64,000 nt of DNA. It comes from Porites lobata. Taxonomy: Eukaryota; Cnidaria; Anthozoa; Scleractinia; Poritidae. The notes under the pieces are model-generated. The model was not told the origin of the DNA and made no database searches. It was given only the letters and a program-made list of their open reading frames with translations. Both the position numbers and the translations under genes were made by a program. Positions 55,000 to 64,000 of this stretch are shown here, in pieces. The stretch lies in NCBI GenBank assembly GCA_942486035.1, contig CALNXK010000073.1:1068501-1132500 (forward strand), given 5' to 3'. Within the stretch, counting starts at the first letter, position 1. Every line of letters begins with the position of its first letter.

Positions 55000-56400
55000 A
55001 AGAAAATATTCGAAGAAAACAGCATTATCCGAACTAAAATCACTTTTTGCCGTCTGTTTTGATATTGTATGGTTACATTCTAGCGATCAGATTGAGCCAC
55101 GCTCAGATTAGTGCCAGTCTTGATCCCGGCCAGCCTCATCCCCAGGCAAGTTCCTGCAATCCGAGCGAGCGGAGGAGGCGTTCTCCCAACAAGCGTGACA
55201 AGTGACGTCACATTCGAATTTACAGAGGAAGACTGGGAACGAGGCGGGATTCCTCAGATGTTTAATTCCAATTTTCAGATGATTACCCAATCCCTTTCAC
55301 AAGAACGTCCCCCCTCCCCTCCCCCCACGGGAACAGACTCAGGCGGTGTATTCACTGTGCATCTTCGCAATAGACCTTAGATAAGTAACGGTTCTTAAAA
55401 CTATTTCCCTGACTATAGCCGGATAGGGCTGGATCCTTCACGGCATCCGCGCGAGTGATCTTGATGCTTGATTCGCCTCTCGCAGTTTCGGGAATTAGAG
55501 GCTATACGTAGAAAAAGAACCGAGTTGCGACTAAAATGTATCAGTCTCGGTGAAGGCTTATAAACAGCTCCTCCTAGTTGTCTTTGGACGACAGGCATGT
55601 AATAAAAGCAAAGGTCAATAATAATAAACTGATGCACGCTAAAATGTAGCCTGCCTTGCGGGCGCAAGAGGGTAGCGCGAGGGAGACGTACACGCACCTG
55701 TCCGCCCACTCTCTTTCGTGTCCTTCGCACTACTTTTGTATCTTACGCCATTTTCTTGCGCCTGTATCATCCAGTTCATGATCATCGCCTTTTTTAATAA
55801 CCTGCGCCACGGACGAAACTAAACTCTGGTTAAGCCCGTCTGCGAAACAGCGCCGAAATCTTTGTTCTGGGCCCAGCTGAGTACCAGGATTTGAGTACGC
55901 GCCGTGATTGGTCTGTTAAAAAAGCCATTGTTGATTTGCCAATCAGAGTGAAAAGAAATTCGAAGCGCATTTCCGGTAAATCGTTGAATCCGTTCGGGGC
56001 CCAGAACACGGTTATCGGCACTGATTCCCAGGGCGTTACTAACAGAGGCTAAATAACACTTTTCGACGCAGCTTAATACCATCTCTAGCTGCATACCTCT
56101 TATCCTGACCGATGAAAGACCTCGGCCAAGCAGAATAACATGTGAGTATTTCACCTAAACCTAACTGAGTTTAATGGAACGTAATTAATTACATTCCCTA
56201 TACTTATTGCTTGCTACAAACAAAGACTTCTATGTATACTGTAGCCGCTTTTGTTACAATTTTCAGTTGACATTAACTTTGTTTTTTCAGTCGAAAATGG
56301 TAGCTTTTTGCCTCTATCTTCGATGGTTCTATTTTTAGTGATTTTACAACCTGAAAGAAGAAAATGTAAAATCAATTAGCAAATCAACTTACAACGCATT
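55000..56400. other. Intergenic, genes 1 to 2: nothing recognised
   Basis: Several short open frames on both strands overlap one another without splice support or recognisable domains. Confidence 0.4.
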
Positions 56401-56839
56401 GTTCACGGCCGATAGGGGTTCATTTTGTTGCGACTGTGGTCATGTAGGATAATGATCAATATACAAAATAATGACCGAGCGCGCAGTGCGAGGTTATTAT
56501 TTTTAAGAAAGCCGAGGAACGAGTAAATTATTCTTTATCTAATTTAATGCACCTTTCCATTTTTTTCAGCACCAGCAGGTCATTATTGTGGCCGCTGAAG
56601 TGGAACAGTAGGCTACTGTTCTTAATAATGACCTCCTGGCCCCGGTTGATCAAAAGTTGGATAGCGCTATCCACCTGATAGATCGCTATCCGATGGATAA
56701 GTAGTACGAAAACTAATTGTGTTTTTCACTGGATAGTAATTTACTCAGTGGATAACGATATCCACTTTTTCAACAACTGCGACCTGTTCTACCTTCCTGC
56801 TCTTTCATTTATTGAAAATTATAATAACCTGTTTTACAC

Positions 56840-57105
56840 TACTGCATGAGAAATTTCTTCAATTTGATTGGTTTAGAACAGTGGTATTTCAGCCTAATTT
56901 GAAATACCGACATGTGAAAATTACAACCCTTTTGTGGGTAGTAGTATAAACAAATAATAGCATGATTTGTATGTGATATTTGGCATAAATACCAACTGTG
57001 ATATTTCAAAATTCTCTCAAATTTCGCATAATAATTTTGAAATATCACTCGTGGTATTTATGCCAAATATCACTACAAATCATGCTATTACCTATACCAA
57101 AACAT
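56840..57105. mobile_element. Foldback element, copy 4
   Basis: Same family as 2098-2330, between genes 1 and 2; the arms around TTTGGCATAAATACC are complementary. Confidence 0.7.
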
Positions 57106-57448
57106 TGGAATGTTTGGTGCATTAATTGAGAATACTATTCATTGTTACCTGATGTTACCAAATTCAAATTTTTTTCTCTCTGCGTTTGAAAAGAATGTGC
57201 TTGAAGTTTACAATGATCTAAAAATGAAGTTTTGAATGATTTAAAACTAAACGTTAGCCTTGAAATGACGTTTTAATTTGTACTCATAACTTTTTATTGA
57301 AGTTCAATGGTCAGTAATACCGTACCAAACGTAAAGATATTTCATGAGCATAAGAAAAATGTTGTTATATGTTTTCTTTTCCTGACAGTTCGTCAACTAT
57401 TGGAGATTTCATAAAATTTCTCGTGACAGGTCACGTGACTTTAGACTA

Positions 57449-57625
57449 TAGAGCGTTTTCACATGACGTCACGGCGGCCATATTGATGTTCCAAAACAAT
57501 GAAACGACGGCCATGTTGGTGTACTAAGACGATCCTGTGGGAGATGAATTCTTTTCTTATGCAAACGCTTCCTTTTGTTCCAATAAATTTGCATAGATGC
57601 TGGTCACGTGAGTGAAAACGCTCTA
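57449..57625. mobile_element. Short MITE, TAGAGCGTTTTCAC ends
   Basis: Ends TAGAGCGTTTTCACATGACG and GTGAGTGAAAACGCTCTA, 177 bp. Confidence 0.75.
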
Positions 57626-58047
57626 TGGTTTAAAGTATTTTTAATATGTTAAGGTTTTGTTGCATAGTGAATTTTGTTTCATTTCAATGCTCTTTGGAGA
57701 CCAAACAATCCAGGCATTAAACTATTTGAACCGTGTAACAAACAGAGATTTACATCCATTTTCGATCTAAACCCTTTAATCAAAGCCTTTCTTCATCCCA
57801 CGAACTCGCCATACCGCGAATGTTACAAGGTTACCCTCCTCGATTTTGAAGGATGGTAACTTAAGAAATTAGTATCATCACGCAAAACTTCGTGATCCTT
57901 CAAGTATGTGAGATTTATTCTTGCAAAATGTTATATTTCTATTGCAACCACTCTTTCACCAGTAAGTCTGATTCTGCACTTTAGACCCTCAGAGCCTAAA
58001 ATTGTTGACTTTGCAGATCCCTGGTATTCGAATTTCTGTTACTTATG

Positions 58048-58154
58048 TTACCTTTTCATTACACAACAAGCTGCTATCATCAACATTACAAATCCAAGGC
58101 ACATCAGGCCAATAGCCACTCCTAGCAGAGTTATGATCGTGTCTCTGTCCTTCT
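58048..58154 (-). CDS. Gene 1 exon 3, transmembrane segment and stop
   Basis: Acceptor TTTCAG precedes a codon-completing AG. The exon then reads KDRDTIITLLGVAIG and LMCLGFVMLMIAACCVMKR, a single hydrophobic helix with a juxtamembrane Cys pair (a possible palmitoylation site) and a basic stop-transfer Lys-Arg. Without further splicing the next codon is TAA (58050-58048). The bases GTAACA at that point could also act as a weak donor at 58051, so a short additional tail remains possible. The exon is strongly similar to 40526-40424 and 25068-24966. Confidence 0.75.
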
Positions 58155-61100
58155 CTGAAATAAGAAATACAAAACAGAAAAAATCATTACATATAGCTTG
58201 CATTATCGAATTCTATCAACTATACTCTATTTTACAAAGACGTCCAAACAGCCCTTCACACCCTCCCTCATTAGTTTGACTTTTTTCCTTCTTGCCTCCA
58301 TGCCCTCTCCCCTGAGATCTGCGCACTCAAATTATCATACCCCGAAGCATTTTCATTCACATGGGCAAACAATATCCTTCGTCCATGAATTACTAGGGGA
58401 ATTTTTTGGTGTGGTCTATTTTACCCAGTCCATGTAGAAAACGTCGGGAGAAAAATCCCACATTTGGGCTATTTGGGTATGTGCCGCCGCCCTGACTTTT
58501 GAACAGGGTATGAGAGCGACCCTTTACCCCTGAAAGAGGGGTATATTTTACATCACTTTGACTTTGGAACCAGGTCGATTTTCCCTCAAGCCCTGCATAA
58601 TCCCTGATTTTTGTCAATTCAAACTTAGGTGCGAAACTGCGAAGCCCCCTCGTATTCACAGGGCCAGCCAAAGGAACAGGATCCCTGTTTGTATAATTGT
58701 TATCTGGTAAAGATGGAGGCATGTGTCGCCGAGCGGTTAACACCTGGAACTCCGGATCTGGAAGTCCAGGGTTCAAGCCTCGCCCGTCGCGATGTTTCCT
58801 TAGACAAGGAACTTTACTCCACTTTGTCTCTCATCGCCTAGGTGTATAAGTGGTTACCGGCGACATACTGCTGGGGGGTAACCCTGTGATGGACCAGCAT
58901 CTCGTCAAGGGGGGAGTAGCAATACTCTTAGGTATGAACCAAGCTCAGCCGTTTGGGGTTTTACATTTTATCTGGAAAAGAGTCGCAAATTCTTCTCTGT
59001 TTGGCTGGAAAACTTAGCGGCAAACCCTCAGAGTAAATGTAAGGGAGTAACCCACCCACTCATCCCTAGATATAAATGTCAATGTCATAAAGGAAAAAAC
59101 AACGCACTTGTATCATCAGACGTTTGTACATCATTAGTCCCGTCGCCTGGGCTCACAGAAGATGACACATTTGGTGATGTTTGTTCAGTTGATGATGGTG
59201 CTATAAGCTGTGATGAAGATGGCCCGGCTGCATTTGACACTGATGGCGACGCAGACTGTGACACCGAAAGTAACATAGAGGTAGACATTGATGCTGTTGA
59301 GATTGATGCTGATGGCGACATCGATGATGACATCGATAGTGGTGGCGATACCGATGTTGAAGGAGACTCCGAGTTAGACATTGAGGTTGACGTAGATGGT
59401 GACATCGACGTTGACATTGATGTTGATGGCGACATCGATGTTGACATTGATGTTGATGGTGACATCGACGTTGACATTGATGTTGATGGCGACATCGATG
59501 TTGACATCGATGGTGGTGGCGACACCGATGTTGAAGGAGACTCCGAGTTAGACATTGAGGTTGACGTAGATGGTGACATCGATGTTGAGATTGTTGCTGA
59601 TGGCGACATCGATGTTGACATCGATGGTGGTGGCGACACCGATGTTGAAGGAGACTCCGAGTTAGACATTGAAGTTGACGTAGATGGTGACATCGATGTT
59701 GAGATTGATGCTGATGGCGACATCGATGTTGACATCGATGGTGGTGGCGACACCGATGTTGAAGGAGACTCCGAGTTAGACATTGAGGTTGACGTAGATG
59801 GTGACATCGATGTTGACATCGATGGTGGTGGCGACACCGATGTTGAAGGAGACTCCGAGTTAGACATTGAGGTTGACGTAGATGGTGACATCGACGTTGA
59901 CATTGATGTTGATGGCGACATCGATGTTGAGATTGATGCTGATGGCGGCATCGATGTTGAAGGAGACTCCGAGTTAGACATTGAGGTTGACGTAGATGGT
60001 GACATCGACGTTGACATTGATGCTGATGGTGACATCGATGTTGAGGGAGACTCAGAATTAGACATCGAAGATGACATAGCTGAAACTAAAAAAGTAAGTT
60101 ATGTTTTTACTTTCACTCAAGCCACGGTTTGAATTGCCACAGAGCAGACAAAGAACTGCTCAGAAAGGTATCCGATATTTGACAATCCACTTTCAAGATC
60201 GGTACGGCGCACTGGTTTACGTAGACCGTGGCGTCCATCTCTGCAAAACTTTATTACTACTGTGGTGCCATTAATCATAACCATGACAAAATTCTCTAAT
60301 CTAATTGGTTATCAGCAGCCCTGATTTCAGCATTTATAGAAGACATCACTGTTTGCAAATTTGTTTTTGTTATTGAAATTCGTAACGAGCGAAACTAATA
60401 GACATTTTTACCGACACGGCGGCCTTATTGAATTAATCCGATTTGAGGAGTATTATAGGATGCCCAGGGGGCATGAGCACATTTCGTTTGTATTTTCGAG
60501 CGCTTTTCGGGACATTTTTTATTAAAGTTTTTTTAGAATAAGATTGTATAAATGGGAAAAAAGATCCTTGTGCCGTGTTTGGGTGTAATAATGATCGCTT
60601 TTTTCTAGTTTAGTATTAGAAATATGGTCTTTCACTGAATATTTCTAGGGAAAAAGGCGATCATTATTACATCCAAACACATCGCAAGGATCTTTTTTCC
60701 CATTAGAATCTTATTCTAAGAAAACTTTAACAAAAAATGCCCCGAAAAGTGCTGGAAAATACAAACGAAATGTGCTCATGCCCCCTGGGCATCCTATAAT
60801 ACTCCTTAAATCGAATTAATTCAATATGACCGCCGTATCGGTAAAAAGGTCTATTGGTTATCAGCAGCCCTGATTTCAGCATTCATAGAAGGCATCACTG
60901 TTTGCAAATTTGTTTTTGTTATTGAAATTCCTAACGGGCGAAATTAATTTGTTAGAAGAACCAATGCACCTCTGGGTGACATATTAATACCGATAGATGA
61001 TGTCAGAGTGAGTATTGCTTTGTGGCAGCGTGATCGACAGAACTCGTCATGCCCAAATAAGTAAGCTGTAATACGCTCCAACGCGCTTGCGCTCTTGAAT

Positions 61101-63807
61101 GGCTTTCTTTAAAAGAAGCTTTGTTATAGCTATCATGATTGATCTTTAACAGAACTTCGTGTCCTCTAATAGGATCTGTAAAATCGGACTATCCTTACGC
61201 ACGATGGTCGCTTTTTGTTCATCACTCGTATGTTTACAACAGAATTGGACTCCACTAAGTCATATTGTTCCCCCATATCATAATGTACAGTGCGTACAAT
61301 TTTATCCTTTGTTTAATGAATAGATTCAATTTTTTTTCCTTTCAGGTTTGGGTATGATAATGTATGATAATAAAACTAAAACCAGTAAAAATCTAACCGA
61401 GGAAAAAATTAAACCACATGACACATGCGAGTAATCTGGACAAGATTTTTTTGCTAATAAGATCCTGTGTACCCTGTGACAGCACCGATTAAGGGAAAAG
61501 AGCTGTGACGGCCCTTTCATTTGAAACTGGTTAGCATAGGCGGCGGAAGCGGAGGGGGGGCTGTTGGGGGGCTCTTCAGCCCCCCTACTTTTGTAGAATA
61601 ATAAATAACTTTCTTTTATTTTACCAAACACTACTTCACAAAACTTTAATTGATTGAGTTTCTGGTGAATCAGTTGGGTTTCCTGCCTTTAGTTTTGCTG
61701 AATGCGTGACCAACTTCCATTATTAAAAAATATGAGTCTCTCACATCTGAGCGAAGTTTTTCCACTCTGATCTGAGACGCCTCAAAACACACCCTAGAAA
61801 CACGATGATGTAAGATCGGTTAAACGGCTGCATGCTTGTTGACTGTCACAAGACATTGGCTGACATAATCGACCCCGTTGCGATCACTAAGATGTTCGCA
61901 AGCGCAAACGAAGAAAGGAAGGAGCATGCATGTTGGAAAGTTCAAGTAAACGTCGACTCGACCAAGAGAGGCCGCCTTTTATTGCTTATTGAGGGGGGTG
62001 GGGGGGGGGGCGAAAAAAAAATGGAATGTCCAATTTTATTTTCAGCTCCACAACCCCACTCCCCTCCCCTTTTCCCCCTTTTTATTTCTCTCCGCCGCCG
62101 CTGGCTAGTCAAAATTATTTCACATATTACGAACTCAAAAGTAACGATTACGGACAGCTCATAGATAGGAGCTTGATACCCTAGGTGCACGTATTTTTTT
62201 TACATGCCTATTTTTTTAGAATCTTAATGGATGCAATTTGCATACGGTTTATACTTTGAATCAATATTGCTCCAGATATATACTAGATACACTTTATTAA
62301 CGGTCTGCTACCCCGCGACGCTACGTCTTTGATAATAAAATTTGTAGAAAATGTTTGTCCTGTAAACTAGTTACAAGGACAGTCAGTGCAGTTCGTATTC
62401 AGTTGAGTCTTTGGAATACCTCAGTAATATGGAAGGGAATAGAAGAGAATTAGTGAAAGATGCCGGTTAAAGCCGGTTATAAACTTTCTTGTCAGACTAC
62501 TCAGGATATATAATATATTATCAGGATTACAATATCCAGAATTGCTGAAGACTGAAAAGGTTGAACTTCCTTTGTACTATTTTAACCGCAATACGATGAA
62601 ACTCTTTAGAATGAAACCAACAGAAGCGTGACTCATTAAATTCTTCGTGATGCCGTAACCACGTTATCCAGTGGTTTTACTCAGAATTGCTGGGGAGAAA
62701 CAAACTTTATCTTCAAATATTTCTGCGGAGTTATATCAAAGCCATCCAAATTTGATTTATAGCCGTTACTGGTTGTCAAAGCTTCCAATGATCGAAACGA
62801 TCATTTACATATTGATCGGTTTATTACAAGCACGTATAGCGGTTCAACCGCGAACGAAACCTTACGAAGATGAGGCTCTTGACGTAAATTAAAGTTTAAA
62901 GTCCTTTCAGTTCATTCCGAGGATTCCATCGAGTAAATTTCATAAATACGCTTGTCTTCAATTGCTCAATCAGTCGATCAGACTATTATTTTTTTCAGGT
63001 TAATCCTTGAGAAAAATTATCTTAAACTAAACAAAGCATCGATAATATAAAGACGCCGAATTGGTAATCTGCATTAATATTCGTTCTGATACTAAAGCAC
63101 CCATTACGGTTCCCCTTGGTGCAACTATAGATGACTGAATTCAAGTATTTCTGAGCAGTATGGAATGCACATTCCTTAGACAAAACAGATTTTCGGACTG
63201 TTTTTTTCTTCCTACTCTATCTATCCACTTTTAACTAACCTTACTACTTTTCTCTGACTTAAGTCATGAGGAATACACAATATACCTCCTCGACGAATTT
63301 TAGACGGCTAATACAAGAGCGGAAAGATTCTTCGTTAGAAAAAGAGTACAAATATACGTATACTTAAAAAAAAGTTTACATTCTGTTAAAGAAACCTTTA
63401 AAAGATGTTTTTATTATAATTTAGAACTTTCTAGTTTGTTGAACTTTTGCAAAGTCTGTTTCGCATGACGTATTGGCAATGTTTCCTCATCGTTTGCATC
63501 TCGCAACATCACCAGAGATGAAAACACTTCAAAACAACCAAACTAAAACCATATTCAACACAACTATTTTAAAAATGAAAGTTTTCATTTTGTTTCTTCG
63601 TTATTCTGCAACATATGATTTACAAGAAAAGAATGACAGTTTCCGCGTCAATTTGATCCGTTAATGCATATGCATGTGAAAATTTCATTCGCTTTAGGGG
63701 GACAAAAATCCTCAATAGATGATATACTCACTCGATTGGCTTAAAAGACCTCCAATCAGAAACATTGCCGCAAAAAACACAGTCACTGATCTCTTGCTGG
63801 AAGCCAT
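58048..63807 (-). CDS. Gene 1: Ser-rich stalk, single-pass membrane protein (no Calx-beta seen)
   Basis: Three-exon model on the minus strand: 63807-63732 (signal peptide), 60079-59108 (Ser/Thr-rich stalk), 58154-58048 (transmembrane, reading to an in-frame TAA). Exon phases agree (1 to 1 to 1) and the spliced length is 1155 nt, giving 384 residues. The likely product is a type I surface or mucin-like protein: cleaved leader, about 320-residue stalk rich in Ser, Thr, Met and Pro, one membrane helix, then Lys-Arg. The signal peptide differs in sequence from that of genes 2-4 although the exon is also 76 nt. I saw no Calx-beta exon in the 3.65-kb first intron. The stalk and helix are clearly paralogous to those of genes 2 and 3. 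Function is unknown; an adhesive or protective surface role is inference. An additional exon in the long intron, or a short tail exon downstream, cannot be excluded. Confidence 0.6.
58708..58960 (+). mobile_element. tRNA-derived SINE
   Basis: A tRNA-like head with A-box GCCGAGCGGTTAACACC and B-box GGGTTCAAGCCTC, spaced as in Leu/Ser-type tRNAs, then a non-tRNA body (GTAACCCTGTGATGGACCAG). It is not a functional tRNA: the acceptor stem does not close. Confidence 0.65.
59108..60079 (-). CDS. Gene 1 exon 2, Ser/Thr/Met/Pro-rich stalk
   Basis: The 972-nt exon is open throughout, entered by acceptor TTTCAG (60085-60080) and left by donor GTGCGT. It encodes short repeats of the type SMSTSMSPSTS and SNSESPSTSVSPPP, nested into larger units of about 36-38 residues. 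The last 45 residues become less repetitive (SSSQLIAPSSTEQTSPNVS then a Gly-Asp-rich end), matching the membrane-proximal ends of the other stalk exons. Ser/Thr density suggests heavy O-glycosylation and an extended stalk. A second possible acceptor four codons of T upstream (TTTTAG) would add six nucleotides and keep frame. Paralogous alignment favours the downstream site. Confidence 0.75.
59320..60060 (-). repeat. Coding minisatellite in gene 1 stalk
   Basis: Nested in-frame repeats: a block ending in TCGGAGTCTCCTTCAAC recurs about every 108-114 bp, interspersed with a 30-bp motif encoding SMSTSMSPST in variable number. The periods are less regular than in gene 4. Confidence 0.75.
60397..60855. 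mobile_element. 459-bp palindromic element
   Basis: Arms of roughly 190 bp are complementary nearly throughout (AATAGACATTTTTACCG with CGGTAAAAAGGTCTATT; ATGCCCAGGGGGCATGAGC with its complement), leaving a small centre. It is flanked by 90-bp direct repeats at 60304-60394 and 60853-60946. Confidence 0.8.
61000..63720. other. Gene 1 first intron: no exon recognised
   Basis: I searched the minus strand for Calx-beta-like motifs and phase-1 exons and found none. Low-complexity G/C runs occur at 61545-61590 and 61990-62010. Confidence 0.45.
63732..63807 (-). CDS. Gene 1 exon 1, signal peptide
   Basis: ATG at 63807 opens MASSKRSVTVFFAAMFLIGG and then LLSQS, a basic N-region followed by a hydrophobic core, typical of a secretory leader. 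The exon ends after a Ser codon plus one base, followed by the strong donor GTGAGT at 63731. Its 76-nt length and phase-1 end match the leader exons of genes 2-4 exactly, which supports the start. The ATG is the first in the preceding stretch and lies about 95-130 nt downstream of AT-rich core-promoter candidates. Confidence 0.75.
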
Positions 63808-63892
63808 CTTTCAGCTCTGAACTTTTTTCGGTGCAACCTCAGTTAAGCGGAACGACTTGATACAAGTTGAATGCGGTCAACTGAACAAGCCG

Positions 63893-63940
63893 AGATATTA
63901 ATAGGCGCCAAGCTTATTTGCATTGCCTTGGGGTTATATG
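63893..63940 (-). promoter_or_regulatory. Gene 1 candidate core promoter
   Basis: On the minus strand upstream of the gene 1 ATG there are an octamer ATGCAAAT (63923-63916, the classic POU-factor site), an AT-rich TATTAATAT (63903-63895) and CATATAAC (63940-63933), which could serve as TATA-like elements. They lie 90-130 nt 5' of the start codon. This is motif matching only; the transcription start is not shown. Confidence 0.3.
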
Positions 63941-64000
63941 AGGGTGGTAAAGCATATTTTCGTGAACCGTGAATTGCTTGTTTTCCGTGAATTGTCAGTG

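Noticed and set aside
54629..55111. 160-codon plus-strand frame
   Set aside because: Half of it lies in CAACA/TGTTG palindromic repeats open on both strands; no splice sites or recognisable domain.
58728..58800. Possible Leu or Ser tRNA gene
   Set aside because: A and B boxes are present but the acceptor stem does not pair and a SINE body follows, so it was called a tRNA-derived SINE.

Overview
The window is eukaryotic and most resembles an anthozoan cnidarian such as a stony coral. It is AT-rich, with short exons separated by kilobase introns that use GT-AG sites. It is crowded with non-LTR (CR1/Jockey-like) retrotransposon remnants, many small inverted-repeat elements and a tRNA-derived SINE. 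The species call rests on general repeat style and is tentative.

All recognisable coding sequence is on the minus strand. It forms a tandem array of four related genes, read right to left: gene 1 (63807 to 58048), gene 2 (51271 to 40420), gene 3 (35769 to 24962) and gene 4 (21079 to beyond the left edge). I built the models from splice sites, reading phase and paralogy. Each has a 76-nt signal-peptide exon, a Ser/Thr-rich low-complexity stalk exon, and (genes 1-3) a 103-nt transmembrane exon ending in Lys-Arg or Lys-Lys. Genes 2 and 3 carry one Calx-beta domain split over two exons, gene 4 carries two, and none was found in gene 1. Domain and stalk units are bounded by phase-1 introns, so they can be duplicated or skipped without a frameshift. 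The spliced lengths of genes 1-3 all come out in frame (384, 274 and 361 residues). The predicted products are type I single-pass surface proteins with a calcium-binding-type head, a probably O-glycosylated stalk and almost no cytoplasmic tail.

Layout: 1-1330, stalk exon of gene 4 with ten 102-bp repeats; 2.8-6.3 kb, its second Calx-beta domain; 10.1-13.7 kb, its first; 14-20 kb, a long repeat-filled intron; 21.0 kb, its signal exon. 25.0-35.8 kb is gene 3, 40.4-51.3 kb gene 2 and 58.0-63.8 kb gene 1. Units share long introns by segmental duplication (about 1.3-6.5, 8.7-13.9 and 26.9-32.3 kb; about 17-21.7 and 32.4-36.8 kb). Comparing paralogous introns therefore shows filled and empty sites for many insertions. 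The most notable insertion is a 1.9-kb terminal-inverted-repeat element with a 9-bp target duplication, carrying a broken RecQ-like helicase fragment.

Many of the long open frames in the window are antisense or out-of-frame shadows of the stalk exons, of microsatellites, or of transposon remnants.
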